The translations under genes and the position numbers were made by a program. The notes beneath the pieces are model-generated. The model did not search any database. It had not been told where the DNA came from and worked only from the letters and a program-made list of their open reading frames with translations. Below, piece by piece: positions 35,201-42,503 of a DNA stretch of 64,000 nucleotides. The stretch is taken from NCBI RefSeq assembly GCF_030317115.1, contig NZ_JASZYF010000003.1:310001-374000 (forward strand), read 5' to 3'. This DNA comes from Variovorax gracilis. Lineage in GTDB: Bacteria; Pseudomonadota; Gammaproteobacteria; Burkholderiales; Burkholderiaceae_C. Position 1 is the first letter of the stretch, and the number at the start of each line of letters is the position of its first letter.

Positions 35201-35460
35201 AGTGCGGGTGCCGTATGGCCCACCATCTGCAGCGCGCCCACGGCTTGATGCAGTTGCTGCCGCGCAAGGCGCAGCGGCTGGGTGTCGATCTCGGAGCCCG
35301 GTGCGGCGGCGGCCGCGTCGCGGGCAAAGCGCCGCAACGTCTTGCCCACACCGTCGAGCGATTTCTGGATTTCTCCGAGCACCCAGGCCAGCGGCCCAAG
35401 ATCCTCGGTCGCCGGCGCGTTGCCGGCGGTATGGGCGGTGGCAGGGCTTTGAATCGACAC
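29284..35460 (-). CDS. pilL: PilL/ChpA hybrid chemosensory histidine kinase of the type IV pilus system
   Basis: Protein of 2058 residues. The N-terminal 700 are helical, related to degenerate Hpt/FimL-type domains. Phosphotransfer domains follow, with histidines at 720 (HTLKGSARMVG), 1148 (AHSLAGSSATVG) and 1309 (HTLKGSARLAG). Then come the CheA dimerisation part, an ATPase domain (HLLRNCVAHGIED near 1625 and DDGAGLNFERI), a CheW-like domain, and a C-terminal receiver (from about 1930; VLVVDDSITVRR, SDIEMPRMDG). It passes signals from PilJ to PilG and PilH to control pilus extension, retraction and cAMP. I chose GTG 35458-35460, 16 bases after the pilJ stop. It is shorter than P. aeruginosa ChpA (about 2470). 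A Pro/Ala/Glu-rich linker with GGCTTC repeats lies at about 810-1085. Confidence 0.92.
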   Translation of the reverse strand: MSIQSPATAHTAGNAPATEDLGPLAWVLGEIQKSLDGVGKTLRRFARDAAAAAPGSEIDTQPLRLARQQLHQAVGALQMVGHTAPALVLGAMEFAVQSFVTEPLRCTDSAVQKIDRAGFAVADFLNALIAGKVVSSVALFPQYREVLELVGNERVHPADLWSMTWRWVEIKPAPTQTALVYDPAVRSKLDREVLKVVKSGDDHAARRLQALCLGLGRGASVPRVASFWTLAAGFFEALALALIPTDAHVKRAASRVLLQYATLARGDNTVSDRLGQDLLFFCAQAVPGSRDEAATLRAVRVAWGVANEQTVDYTIEQFGRFDPVVLAQARKRIEAAKEMWSALSGGDVNRTRQVADTFAQLGESLQKLHPPSLPMVQALNNAVDASLRSGKPPATELAMEVATSVLYLEAAFEDLDPHDRQLTARTVQLAGRIERAREGGRSEPLEPWMEELYRRVSDRQTMGTVVGELRSHLSELEKSLDQFFRRPSEKGLLRTVPSQLLQMRGVFSVLGLDQAAQTVQRMRENVDQLLAEESPADEIQAFDSLGNNLGALGFLIDMLSYQPALAKRLFVFDAELGELKPLMGRQASDASLPEAVAPVSFASSSGPVAVTDTVLSVEEVDAQIAAKLAALAGPGTRKTPPSPIEEFSRATASWTAKITGPAPLEALPDTEVTELEEDDLQNIFLDEAREVLHNGLAAVSALGSRPDDSGELTVLRRAFHTLKGSARMVGLMDFGEAAWSFEQVLNTWLADQRPATPELLAGTRTSLQDFAKWVEAIASGEPHTWQSAPFRAIAEALRTGEPLAPAPAPVADADTLVAAARRIAAESAVEAPPAPVEPLPLPEMPDLPDLDLDSEPVAFEEPAEEAKPAASQAEETTVWLGVDQPGARREAEPEGRHEEEPGSDDGFASTDFLDFDAKPAAPPEDPEVLDELEDVDFLETVHTSLEPALAARAVQPQPETTPEPAHATDAEIEAMFAVPAPAPAELPTPVEDLAFELTLAPESPVEPEAAAEPAPAAVEPEPEPEVVPEPEALAPAAEAMEEAPAEPVVEAIEPPAAAAPVEVAAVTEAETEVEAEAEAEAEAERPAAAALSAEEQVKVIGPLRIGIALYNVYLNEADEWSRQLATEVGEWALESHERVPDSMIGLAHSLAGSSATVGFQSLSNMARLFEAALQHLQMQGRGTPEQGVVLVVAAEELRRLLHQFAAGFLREPAEETLQALREVAASQLPVEPVEGRLVTFHVPRDAMADVALDDSEDAVDVTDAVDVDLFPIFEEEAAELLPQLGAALREWSQHPEDTSPRASTLRTLHTLKGSARLAGAMRLGERAHRMESDIEALGSEGADRQSIEQLLTRFDALQATFDALRAADDAVQTELVQRATAAAPAPKPVELPTAVEAPAASEKEEAAPADEPVVERSAVALPSPSALTPLRAISNQAVRIRTHLLDRLVAQAGEVIITRSRLEAELGQLRSSLGDLTGNLDRLRQQLRDIEVQAESQMQSRLAQAKDSQQGFDPLEFDRFTRVQELTRMMAESVNDVATVQRTLQKTVQATEDDLSAQARQTRELQRGLLRTRMVEFEGISDRLYRVVRQASKETGKQVRLDITGGSIEMDRGVLDRMTPAFEHLLRNCVAHGIEDAAVREKAGKDSSGLIVIELHHEGNDVSVSFRDDGAGLNFERIAARALTLGLIPEGKQLSPAEAAELIFQPGFSTAEQVSELAGRGIGMDVVRAEVAALGGRIETNSQPGQGTVFKLVLPLTTAVTHVVMLRAGAVSVGVPSNVVELVLRAGASDLESAYLNQRYAFGGEQVPFYWAGALLQSSAGSERAPGKANTIVIVRSAAQRVALHVDEVLGNQEVVVKNLGPQLSRLPGMAAISVLASGAVALIYNPVALAAVHGEKARELQATRTRQAAAKDIGGSEPTRQVPQSVPQVPLVLVVDDSITVRRVTQRLLQREGYRVALAADGLQALERLQQERPAVVLSDIEMPRMDGFDLARNIRADETLADLPIIMITSRIAEKHHDHARALGVNHYLGKPYSEEELLRLVRSYTGVEVPVALVA

Positions 35461-35476
35461 GTTGGGCGCTCGGCGT

Positions 35477-37810
35477 TCAGGCAATCTTGAAACGAGACAC
35501 GGACTGACGGAGTTCCTCGGCCATGTGCGAGAGCTCGCGGACCTGCTGCGCGGTGGTGCGCGTACCTTCCCCGGTCTGCTCGGTCACGGCAAAGATGTGC
35601 TGGATGTTGGCCGCCACGACGTTGGCCGAATCGGCTTCGCGGGAGGCAGATTGCGAGATCTGCTCGATCAGCTCGGCAAGGCGGCGCGACACGCGGTCGA
35701 TCTCGGACAGCGCGGTACCGGCGTTGTCGGAGAGCTTGGCCCCCTCGACCACACCCTGCGTGGAACGCTCCATGGCGCCGACTGCATCCTGCGTGTCGGT
35801 CTGAATCGCCTTCACGAGTGCCGAGATCTGGCGCGTGGCGTCTGCGGAACGTTCGGCCAGACGCTGCACTTCTTCCGCCACCACCGAGAAGCCGCGACCG
35901 GCTTCGCCAGCGGATGCCGCCTGAATGGCGGCGTTGAGCGCCAGCACGTTGGTCTGTTCGGTAATGTCCGAGATCAGCTCGGTGATTTCGCCGATTTCCT
36001 GCGAGGATTCGCCGAGACGCTTGATCCGCTTGGAGGTTTCCTGGATCTGGTCGCGGATGGAGTTCATGCCGCCGATCGCGTTCTGCACGGCCTGCAGGCC
36101 GGACGAAGCGGCTTGCAGCGACTGGCGCGCCACCGTGGCCGATTCCTGCGCTTGCGAGGACACGCCGTTGATTCGCTCGGCCATCGTCAGCACCGATTGG
36201 CCGGTTTCCCGAATCTCGCGGAGTTGCTCGGTCGATGCTGCCAGCAGTTCCGTCGAGGTGCTTTCCACCTGCGACGTCGTCTGGGCCACGCGGGTGGCCG
36301 TGTTCTGCACGTTGCCCACCAGCAGGCGAAGTTCTTCCACCGTGTAGTTCACCGAGTCGGCGATGGCGCCGGTGATGTCCTCGGTCACGGTGGCTTCCTG
36401 CGTCAGGTCGCCTTCAGCGACGGTCTGCAGTTCGTTCATCAGGCGCAAGATCGCGGCCTGGTTCGCGGAGTTGACGCGGCTGGCGTCCTCGGAGACGCGC
36501 TCGGCTTCGATGCGATCACGTTCGGCGGCGGCGGCACGTTCGCGGCCTTCGCGCACTTGCACGAAACCGATCGCGCCGGCCAGTGCCAGGGCGGCCAGCG
36601 ACAGCACGAACAGCATCACCACCGTGCCGGCACCCAGGCCGGTGCGTGCAGAGAGCTTTTCCTGCAGGTCGCCGAGGGAGGTGCGCAGCGGTTCGCTGTC
36701 GGCCAGGATGGCAGCTTGCGCTTCACGGGCGGCAACCAGGCCCTGGAGGTTGCCCAGGATGGCGCCGGCTTGCGTGCGCGTCTGTTCGTAGGTCTTCAGG
36801 ATGGCTTCGAGTTGCTGGCGCGTCTGGGCGTCGCGGGTACCCGGCAGGCGTTGCTGGCCGCTGCCGTCGAGCAGGCCGCGGGTCACTTCCTGGAAGGTAT
36901 TCAGGTCCTTGCCGAGCAGGAACACCGCGTCGGGGCTCACGCCTTCGACCGTGAGGAACTCGTTGGCCGACTTGCCGATGCGCTGCGTCAGCATCACCAG
37001 CTGGCCGGCGGCGGAGATCTCGGGCAGGGTGGCGTTCTGCTGCATCTTGAGCGAGGCCACGGTCTCGGTCATTTCGAGCAGGTCCGAAGACTGGCGGTTG
37101 ATGTCGCGCAGCGCGTTGCCGACCTGCGTCAGGATCTGCTGCTGGGCCAGCACGGCCTTGGCGCTCTTGTCGGCGCGCTCGACCAGCGGAGTGATCTTGC
37201 CGAGTTCGATGTCGTACTGGCTGCCCACACGCTCCAGCTTGAGCGCGTCGTCACCGTTCGCGAGGCCTTGCACGCGACGCGTCAGGTCATCCGAGCTGTC
37301 CTTGACTTCGGCGAAGGCCGCGACGTTGCCGACCAGTGCCTGCGACACCGACTTGGCGAGCCGTTGCGACTGCATGAGCGACTGGCCGGTGGCAGCCACC
37401 TGTTGCGCGAGCCGTTCGGCGCGCAGGATGGCGGAGCCGGCGACCAACAGCAGCAAGAGCACCACGCCTGCCAGCGCCATCGCCAGGATCCGCTGCTGGC
37501 GTGCAGGGTTCGAGCGCTGCGAGCGTCGCGTGCGGCTGGCGCGCGCCGAATCCGTCGCCGGGCTGGACGCCTCGGCCTGGACGGCTTGCTCCGGCGCCTG
37601 ACCCGCAGCAGCGTCGGCCGCATCGGCATCGGCCGACGGGCCAGTCGGCTCGGGTGGCGCATCCCTACGTATGAGCACGGTCTTCTCCTCGGAAGTCTGC
37701 AAGGTTTCGACATTGTCCAGCGTGAGGGCCGCGGCGCTGTCGGCGCTCACTGACACGCTGCTGCCGCTCACGGGCAGGAATTTCTTGAACTTGTCGGCGA
37801 TCGAGCTCAC
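35477..37810 (-). CDS. pilJ: PilJ, methyl-accepting chemotaxis-type receptor of the Pil-Chp system
   Basis: Membrane receptor of 777 residues. After a cytoplasmic Pro/Ala/Glu-rich N-terminal region of about 115 residues comes the first membrane helix ([22 protein letters not shown]), a periplasmic sensing region, a second helix ([21 protein letters not shown]), a HAMP-like segment and the MCP signalling domain, with hairpin tip [29 protein letters not shown]. It signals to PilL through the CheW-like PilI. The GTG start at 37808-37810 has AAGGA 7 bases upstream. The long cytoplasmic leader before the first membrane helix is unlike the P. aeruginosa protein, where that helix lies near the start. 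Confidence 0.92.
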   Translation of the reverse strand: MSSIADKFKKFLPVSGSSVSVSADSAAALTLDNVETLQTSEEKTVLIRRDAPPEPTGPSADADAADAAAGQAPEQAVQAEASSPATDSARASRTRRSQRSNPARQQRILAMALAGVVLLLLLVAGSAILRAERLAQQVAATGQSLMQSQRLAKSVSQALVGNVAAFAEVKDSSDDLTRRVQGLANGDDALKLERVGSQYDIELGKITPLVERADKSAKAVLAQQQILTQVGNALRDINRQSSDLLEMTETVASLKMQQNATLPEISAAGQLVMLTQRIGKSANEFLTVEGVSPDAVFLLGKDLNTFQEVTRGLLDGSGQQRLPGTRDAQTRQQLEAILKTYEQTRTQAGAILGNLQGLVAAREAQAAILADSEPLRTSLGDLQEKLSARTGLGAGTVVMLFVLSLAALALAGAIGFVQVREGRERAAAAERDRIEAERVSEDASRVNSANQAAILRLMNELQTVAEGDLTQEATVTEDITGAIADSVNYTVEELRLLVGNVQNTATRVAQTTSQVESTSTELLAASTEQLREIRETGQSVLTMAERINGVSSQAQESATVARQSLQAASSGLQAVQNAIGGMNSIRDQIQETSKRIKRLGESSQEIGEITELISDITEQTNVLALNAAIQAASAGEAGRGFSVVAEEVQRLAERSADATRQISALVKAIQTDTQDAVGAMERSTQGVVEGAKLSDNAGTALSEIDRVSRRLAELIEQISQSASREADSANVVAANIQHIFAVTEQTGEGTRTTAQQVRELSHMAEELRQSVSRFKIA

Positions 37811-37850
37811 GGTCGGTCCTTCAGGTTGTGGTCGGTGCAAGGCAGCCTGC

Positions 37851-38384
37851 TCAGGCGCCGATGCTCAAAAATTGGGGTTGCTGCGAAAGCGCCTGCAGGT
37901 TGATCTCCTGCCAGCGCCCTCCAGCCGCGTCGGTGTAGGCGTGTCCGTACCACGCCGGCGCATCGCTGGCCGGGGCCTGCGATGCAACGAAGGCGTCCAC
38001 GCCGCGCAGGCCGACCAGCCGGTCGATCAGCAATGCGCAGTTGACTTCGAGCATTTCGTTGAGCGCGACCAGTCGGGACTGCGCGCGCGCCGCCTCGCTC
38101 ACCGCGGGTGGTGTTGCCGCGCCGGAGGCGAAGGTCGAGAGCTGCACGACGCCGTACAGCCCGCCGCGCAAGTTCGCCACACCGAGGAACCAGGGCTCGG
38201 TGTAAGGCACAGGCTGCGGAGGCATCCAGGGAAAGATCTCGCCCGCGTGTCCGAGCGGGAACAGGTAGTTCGACTCGCCCGCCTCCACGGCAAGCCACGA
38301 TGCGGAAACGCCCGAGGTGCGCGCCGCCTGAAGGCGACTGGCGAGCCGGGACTGGAAGGCGCGGAGAGCGTCGCGGTTGGCCAT
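37851..38384 (-). CDS. pilI: PilI, CheW-like coupling protein
   Basis: CheW-domain protein of 177 residues linking the receptor PilJ to the kinase PilL. Features: [16 protein letters not shown] in the first half and [22 protein letters not shown], which carries the conserved NLRG turn of CheW proteins. It is the third chemosensory gene, between pilH (22-base gap) and pilJ. Confidence 0.9.
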   Translation of the reverse strand: MANRDALRAFQSRLASRLQAARTSGVSASWLAVEAGESNYLFPLGHAGEIFPWMPPQPVPYTEPWFLGVANLRGGLYGVVQLSTFASGAATPPAVSEAARAQSRLVALNEMLEVNCALLIDRLVGLRGVDAFVASQAPASDAPAWYGHAYTDAAGGRWQEINLQALSQQPQFLSIGA

Positions 38385-38406
38385 GAGCGGAGAACGACTT
38401 GCGCGA

Positions 38407-38772
38407 TCAGGCCAGGGCGCTGATCTTTGCCATCAGCTCGGCCGTGTTGACGGGCTTGACGATGTAGTCGCGGGCACCTTGACGCATGCCCCAGACGCGA
38501 TCGGTTTCCTGGTTCTTGCTCGTGCACAGGATGATCGGCACCGCCGCGTACTGCGGATGGCGCGCGATGGCGCGCGTGAGCTGGAAGCCGTTCTGGCCGG
38601 GCATCACGACATCCATCAGGATGAGATCGGGTTGCTCTTCCTCGAGACGACGCATGGCATCGTCAGCGTTCTCGGCGGTTCTCACCGAGAAGCCGTTCTT
38701 CTGGAGGAGGTCCGTCAGGAAGACCAGTTCGGTCTTCGAGTCGTCGACCACGAGCACTTTGCGAATAGCCAT
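38407..38772 (-). CDS. pilH: PilH, single-domain response regulator
   Basis: CheY-like receiver of 121 residues. The acidic pair and phospho-acceptor are in VLVVDDSKTE and LILMDVVMPGQNG; the conserved Ser/Thr and Lys appear in ILCTSKNQ and YIVKPVN. In the Pil-Chp system PilH receives phosphate from PilL and opposes PilG. Its ATG directly abuts the pilG stop. Confidence 0.92.
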   Translation of the reverse strand: MAIRKVLVVDDSKTELVFLTDLLQKNGFSVRTAENADDAMRRLEEEQPDLILMDVVMPGQNGFQLTRAIARHPQYAAVPIILCTSKNQETDRVWGMRQGARDYIVKPVNTAELMAKISALA

Positions 38773-39168
38773 TTACTGCGCTTCCTGAACGATGCCGAAC
38801 TGCTGCACGGCGTGGAGCAGCTGGTCTTTGGTGAAAGGTTTGGTGAGGTAGTCCTGCGAACCGACCATGCGGCCGCGCGCCTTGTCGAACACCCCATCCT
38901 TGGACGAGAGCATCACGACAGGCACATTGGAAAAATGAGAGTTGCGCTTGATGATCGCGCAGGTCTGATAGCCGTCGAGGCGAGGCATCAGGATGTCGCA
39001 AAAAATCAGATGCGGCTTGTGGTCGTTGACCTTGGACAACGCATCGAAGCCGTCCTCGGCCAGCAGGACTTCATGGCCGCCCTGCTTCAGGAAGATCTCG
39101 GCGCTGCGCCTGATGGTGTTGCTGTCGTCAATGACAAGCACCTTGTAACCGGATCCATTCGCGCTCAT
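38773..39168 (-). CDS. pilG: PilG, single-domain response regulator
   Basis: CheY-like receiver of 131 residues: VLVIDDSNTIRRSAEIFLKQGG, phospho-acceptor Asp in IFCDILMPRLDG, Ser/Thr in MLSSKDG and Lys in YLTKPFTK. PilG promotes pilus extension and adenylate cyclase activation in P. aeruginosa. The ATG at 39166-39168 follows AAGGAGCG; the longer frame to 39189 has no ATG start. It leads the chemosensory genes, behind the rubredoxin. Confidence 0.92.
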   Translation of the reverse strand: MSANGSGYKVLVIDDSNTIRRSAEIFLKQGGHEVLLAEDGFDALSKVNDHKPHLIFCDILMPRLDGYQTCAIIKRNSHFSNVPVVMLSSKDGVFDKARGRMVGSQDYLTKPFTKDQLLHAVQQFGIVQEAQ

Positions 39169-39246
39169 TCGCACCGCTCCTTGTGACACCTTGACGACCG
39201 CTGCGCTCCTCTCGGGAACGCAGGAAGCGCGGCCCTATGCCATGCT

Positions 39247-39417
39247 TCAGATCTCAACCATTTCGAAGTCTTCCTTGCGCGCTCCACACTCGGGGCAGGT
39301 CCAGTTCATCGGAACATCAGCCCATGCCGTCCCGGCAGCAATACCATCTTCAGGCACGCCCACCGATTCGTCATAGATCCACCCACAAATCAGGCACATC
39401 CAGGTTTTCGTATTCAT
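39247..39417 (-). CDS. rubA: Rubredoxin
   Basis: Small iron protein of 56 residues with the four rubredoxin cysteines at 8, 11, 41 and 44 (MCLICGWIYDE and WTCPECGARKEDFE), binding one Fe without sulfide. It transfers single electrons, for example to alkane hydroxylases or in oxygen and peroxide defence. It lies 78 bases upstream of pilG in the same direction, an arrangement I recall from other Burkholderiales. The translation was read by hand from ATG 39415-39417 to TGA 39247-39249. Confidence 0.93.
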   Translation of the reverse strand: MNTKTWMCLICGWIYDESVGVPEDGIAAGTAWADVPMNWTCPECGARKEDFEMVEI

Positions 39418-39453
39418 CGCAGCTTAAAGTCCCTGTTCATCAAATGCAACGAT

Positions 39454-39494
39454 CGTATCTAAACGTATCTCAAAATCCCGTGAGAATCGTCTCA
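39454..39494. promoter_or_regulatory. Tandem CGTATCT and an inverted repeat between rubA and thiD
   Basis: In the 110-base divergent gap there is a tandem CGTATCT at 39454-39460 and 39464-39470 (10-base period, one helical turn) and a TGAGA-ATCG-TCTCA inverted repeat at 39481-39494. Both look like protein-binding sites, but no regulator can be named and no clear promoter hexamers are seen. The gap shows no thiamine-riboswitch pattern. Confidence 0.3.
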
Positions 39495-39527
39495 GATATG
39501 CCACCATCTGGTGAGCCCTGATTGGCT

Positions 39528-40490
39528 ATGAACACTTCTTTACTACCAACAGAGCACGATCACAAAGTGAGCGATCTTAACGACCCCTCGAGCGACGAAG
39601 ACACTGCAGAAGGAGATTCGAATCCACCCTGCGTGCTGGTCTTCAATGCCAGCGACCCGAGCGGGGCCGGCGGACTGGGCGGCGATGCGCTGGCCATGGC
39701 CTCGGTCGGCGCCCACATGCTGGCGGTCGTAACCGGCGCGTACGCGCGCGACACCGCTGAAATCTTCGATCACTTCGCTTTCGACGAGGAAGCCGTCGCC
39801 GAGCAGGCACGCTCCATCCTCGAAGACGTGGAAGTCCAGCTCATCAAGATCGGCTTCGTGGGCTCCCCGGAAATCCTGAGCACCGTGGCCGAGACTGCGA
39901 CCGACTACCCGGAAGTGCCTGTCGTCGCGTACATGCCCAACCTCTCATGGTGGGAAGACAGCCAGATCGAGGCCTACCACGACGCGTTTCGCGAGCTGGT
40001 GCTGCCCCAGACCACCGTGCTGGTCGGCAACCACAGCACGCTGTGGCGCTGGCTGCTGCCCGACTGGAGCGGCGAGCGCCCTCCCACCGCACGCGACATC
40101 GCGAAGGCCGCGGGCGAGTTCGGCGTGCCCTACACGCTGGTCACCGGACTGGTGCTGCCCGACCAGTTCATCGACAACGTGCTGGCATCGCCGCAGTCGG
40201 TGTTGGCGAGCGAGAAGTACGAACGGCTCGACGCGGTGTTCGCGGGCGCCGGCGACACGCTGTCCGCCGCACTGGCCGCCCTGCTCGCGAGCGGCACCGA
40301 TCTTGCCGCCGCGACCAGCGAGGCGCTGAGCTATATGGACCGCTGCCTCGACGCGGGCTTTCGCCCGGGCATGGGCCACGTGCTGCCCGACCGCCTGTTC
40401 TGGGCGCAGCCGGATGACGACGAGGACGAGGACAATGGAGACGCTTCTCCGACCGACTTCGCCTTGCCGCCGCACGACACCAGGCACTAG
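39528..40490 (+). CDS. thiD: ThiD-like hydroxymethylpyrimidine/phosphomethylpyrimidine kinase, divergent
   Basis: Ribokinase-fold protein of 320 residues of the ThiD/PdxK group. The N-terminal SDPSGAGGLGGDALAMASVG matches the substrate region of ThiD, and the ATP/anion-hole segment near the C-terminus reads FAGAGDTLSAALAALLASG. Classical ThiD has GTGC there, so an Asp stands where its Cys is usual. A 30-residue acidic N-terminal leader and an acidic tail (DDDEDEDNGD) are extra. The middle (MPNLSWWEDSQIEAYH) is also unusual. It could phosphorylate HMP(-P) for thiamine synthesis or be a related vitamin kinase. ATG at 39528. Confidence 0.75.
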   Translation: MNTSLLPTEHDHKVSDLNDPSSDEDTAEGDSNPPCVLVFNASDPSGAGGLGGDALAMASVGAHMLAVVTGAYARDTAEIFDHFAFDEEAVAEQARSILEDVEVQLIKIGFVGSPEILSTVAETATDYPEVPVVAYMPNLSWWEDSQIEAYHDAFRELVLPQTTVLVGNHSTLWRWLLPDWSGERPPTARDIAKAAGEFGVPYTLVTGLVLPDQFIDNVLASPQSVLASEKYERLDAVFAGAGDTLSAALAALLASGTDLAAATSEALSYMDRCLDAGFRPGMGHVLPDRLFWAQPDDDEDEDNGDASPTDFALPPHDTRH

Positions 40491-40585
40491 GCTCGCCCCC
40501 AGGCTGCGCGCACTGCGTGTCGCTTCGCCTACCCCCTACGGGGGGAAGGCCGGCCGCTACGGGCGGCCGGGCGCGGCGGCCCTCC
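40491..40585 (+). repeat. Dispersed GC-rich intergenic repeat, copy 2
   Basis: Begins right after the thiD stop: GCTCGCCCCCAGGCT, then GCGCACTGCGTGTCGCTTCG, a hairpin around CCCCCTACGGGGGG, and a tail of GGCCGGCCGCTACGGGCGGCC. It matches copy 3 most closely. It fills most of the 123-base gap before hemL. Confidence 0.75.
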
Positions 40586-40613
40586 CCAACTGAATACCGA
40601 CACCCTCGACGCA

Positions 40614-41903
40614 ATGACCATCCCTATCGACCCGAACGACATTCTTTTCGAACGCGCACGCGCTGTGATCCCCGGGGGCGTCAACTCGCCCGTTCGCGCC
40701 TTCAAGGCCGTGGGAGGGACACCGCGCTTCGTGAAGCGGGCGCAAGGTGCCTATTTCTGGGACGCGGCGGACAAGCGATACATCGACTACATCGGCTCGT
40801 GGGGGCCGATGATTCTTGGCCATGGGCATCCTGCCGTCGTGGAGGCGGTGCAGCGTGCGGTCACCGAGGGCTTTTCGTTCGGCGCGCCGACTGAGCGCGA
40901 GATCGAACTTGCCGAGGCCATCCTCGCGCTGGTCCCGTCGATGGAGATGGTGCGGCTCGTGAGTTCCGGAACCGAAGCGGCGATGAGCGCACTGCGCCTC
41001 GCGCGCGGCGCGACCGGACGCAAGTACATCATCAAGTTCGAAGGCTGCTACCACGGGCATGCAGACGCGCTGCTGGTCAAGGCCGGCTCGGGGCTCGCGA
41101 CCTTCGGCAATCCGACGTCGGCCGGCGTGCCGCCGGAAGTCGTGCAGCACACGCTGGTGCTCGAATACAACAACCTGGCGCAGCTCGAGGAAGCGTTCGC
41201 GCTGCATGGACACGAAATCGCCTGCCTGATGATCGAGGCGATCGCGGGCAACATGAACTTCGTGCGCGCGAGCGCCGCTTTCGCCAAGCGCTGCCGGGAA
41301 CTTTGCACGCAGCACGGCGCGCTGCTGGTTTTCGACGAGGTCATGACCGGGTTCCGCGTCGGCCTGCGCGGCGCGCAGGGGGTGCTGGGCATCACGCCGG
41401 ACCTCACGGTGCTGGGCAAGGTGATCGGTGGCGGCATGCCGCTTGCAGCCTTCGGCGGACCGCGCGCGATCATGGAGCAGCTCGCGCCGCAAGGGCCGGT
41501 GTACCAGGCCGGCACGCTGTCGGGCAATCCGGTGGCGACCGCCTGCGGCCTCGCGACCTTGAAGGAGATCGCGAAGCCCGGCTTCTTCGAGGCGCTTTCG
41601 ACGAAGACACGCTCACTCGCCGAGGGATTGAAGGCCGCGGCGGCCGCAGAAGGCGTTCCCTTCAGCTCCGACAGCGAAGGCGGCATGTTCGGCTTCTTCC
41701 TGCTCGACGCGCTGCCGCAGAACTACACAGCGGTGATGAAGAGCGACGGCGCGAAGTTCAACAGCCTGTTCCACGGCCTGCTGGACCGCGGGGTCTACAT
41801 CGCGCCAGCGCTGTATGAAGCGGGCTTCGTGAGCGCAGCCCACAGCGAGGAAGACATCGCAGCGACGATCGAAGCGGCCCGCCAGATCTTCAAGACGCTC
41901 TAG
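40614..41903 (+). CDS. hemL: Glutamate-1-semialdehyde 2,1-aminomutase
   Basis: PLP enzyme of 429 residues making 5-aminolevulinate for haem by the C5 pathway. Marks: [12 protein letters not shown] at the start, [20 protein letters not shown], the aspartate segment [14 protein letters not shown], and the PLP lysine in [17 protein letters not shown]. Full length compared with E. coli HemL (426). It follows the thiD-like gene on the same strand across a repeat-filled gap. Confidence 0.96.
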   Translation: MTIPIDPNDILFERARAVIPGGVNSPVRAFKAVGGTPRFVKRAQGAYFWDAADKRYIDYIGSWGPMILGHGHPAVVEAVQRAVTEGFSFGAPTEREIELAEAILALVPSMEMVRLVSSGTEAAMSALRLARGATGRKYIIKFEGCYHGHADALLVKAGSGLATFGNPTSAGVPPEVVQHTLVLEYNNLAQLEEAFALHGHEIACLMIEAIAGNMNFVRASAAFAKRCRELCTQHGALLVFDEVMTGFRVGLRGAQGVLGITPDLTVLGKVIGGGMPLAAFGGPRAIMEQLAPQGPVYQAGTLSGNPVATACGLATLKEIAKPGFFEALSTKTRSLAEGLKAAAAAEGVPFSSDSEGGMFGFFLLDALPQNYTAVMKSDGAKFNSLFHGLLDRGVYIAPALYEAGFVSAAHSEEDIAATIEAARQIFKTL

Positions 41904-41908
41904 CCGCC

Positions 41909-42379
41909 ATGAAGCTGCCATCGCTCCTGGCAGGCGCGAGCCTGCTCCTGCCCGCCTTGGCCTCGGCACAGGTCGATATCAGCCAGGTCTGGATCAACCC
42001 GGGCTTCTATTCGCTGCACTTCGATCGCAACAAGGGGCTGGAAGACTTCAATCCCGGCATCGGCATCGAGTGGCCGATCGACAAGACTTTCTCGCTCACG
42101 GCCGGCGCGTTCCGCAACAGCGACCGCGACCGCTCGCACTACATCGGCCTCTACGTGATGCCCTTCGAGTTCCACGGCGTGAAGCTCGGCGCCGTCGTGG
42201 GCGGCTTCGACGGCTACCAGATGAGCAACAACGGAGGCTGGTTCCCGGCCCTGATCCCGACTGCGGCGATCGAAGGAAGGAACTGGGGACTGAACATCGC
42301 GATCATCCCCAGCATCAAGAATCGCCTCTACGGCGCCATCAGCTTCCAGCTGAAATACCGCTTCTCCGACGGCCAATAG
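41909..42379 (+). CDS. Small exported beta-rich protein, probable outer-membrane barrel
   Basis: Protein of 156 residues with a signal peptide (MKLPSLLAGASLLLPALASA), then alternating polar/apolar strands with many aromatics (WINPGFYSLHFDR, FSLTAGAFRNSDRDR, HYIGLYVMPFEFHGVKLGAVVGGFDGY, AISFQLKYRF). The pattern and size suit an eight-stranded barrel or lipocalin-like fold. Its general look recalls PagP-like lipid A palmitoyltransferases, but I cannot confirm catalytic residues. It starts 5 bases after hemL, so it is probably co-transcribed with it. Confidence 0.75.
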   Translation: MKLPSLLAGASLLLPALASAQVDISQVWINPGFYSLHFDRNKGLEDFNPGIGIEWPIDKTFSLTAGAFRNSDRDRSHYIGLYVMPFEFHGVKLGAVVGGFDGYQMSNNGGWFPALIPTAAIEGRNWGLNIAIIPSIKNRLYGAISFQLKYRFSDGQ

Positions 42380-42394
42380 CCAATAGCCAATAGC
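42372..42394 (+). repeat. Tandem heptamer CCAATAG x3
   Basis: Three tandem copies of CCAATAG span the stop codon of the upstream exported protein; the first copy supplies its TAG. A change in copy number would lengthen or shorten only the 3' untranslated part. Confidence 0.75.
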
Positions 42395-42413
42395 CCGCCC
42401 TATTCCAGAAACA

Positions 42414-42499
42414 CCGCGGACCGGCTCCGCCGGTCCGCCGGTGTTGCCCCCGGCAGGGGGTAGGCGGCCACACGAAGTGGGCAAGCCTGGGGGCGAGCA
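42414..42499 (-). repeat. Dispersed GC-rich intergenic repeat, copy 3
   Basis: On the minus strand it reads GCTCGCCCCCAGGCT, CCACTTCGTGTGGCC, a hairpin CCCCCTGCCGGGGG and a second hairpin GGACCGGCGGAGCCGGTCC. It is closely related to copy 2 and ends 5 bases before the purH stop. The inverted repeats could also act as a terminator. Confidence 0.75.
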
Positions 42500-42503
42500 A
42501 CAA

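Noticed and set aside
29779..35490. Open frame of 1903 codons on the plus strand opposite pilL
   Set aside because: High GC makes long antisense frames common. The translation is rich in His, Arg, Gly and Leu without domains, while the minus strand gives clear Hpt, kinase and receiver motifs.
39418..39527. Thiamine riboswitch upstream of the thiD-like gene
   Set aside because: The conserved CTGAGA and ACCTGA elements of the riboswitch are not present in the gap in the right order.
42400..42500. Intrinsic terminator at the end of purH
   Set aside because: There are hairpins but no T run, and the sequence matches the dispersed repeat, so it is listed as a repeat.
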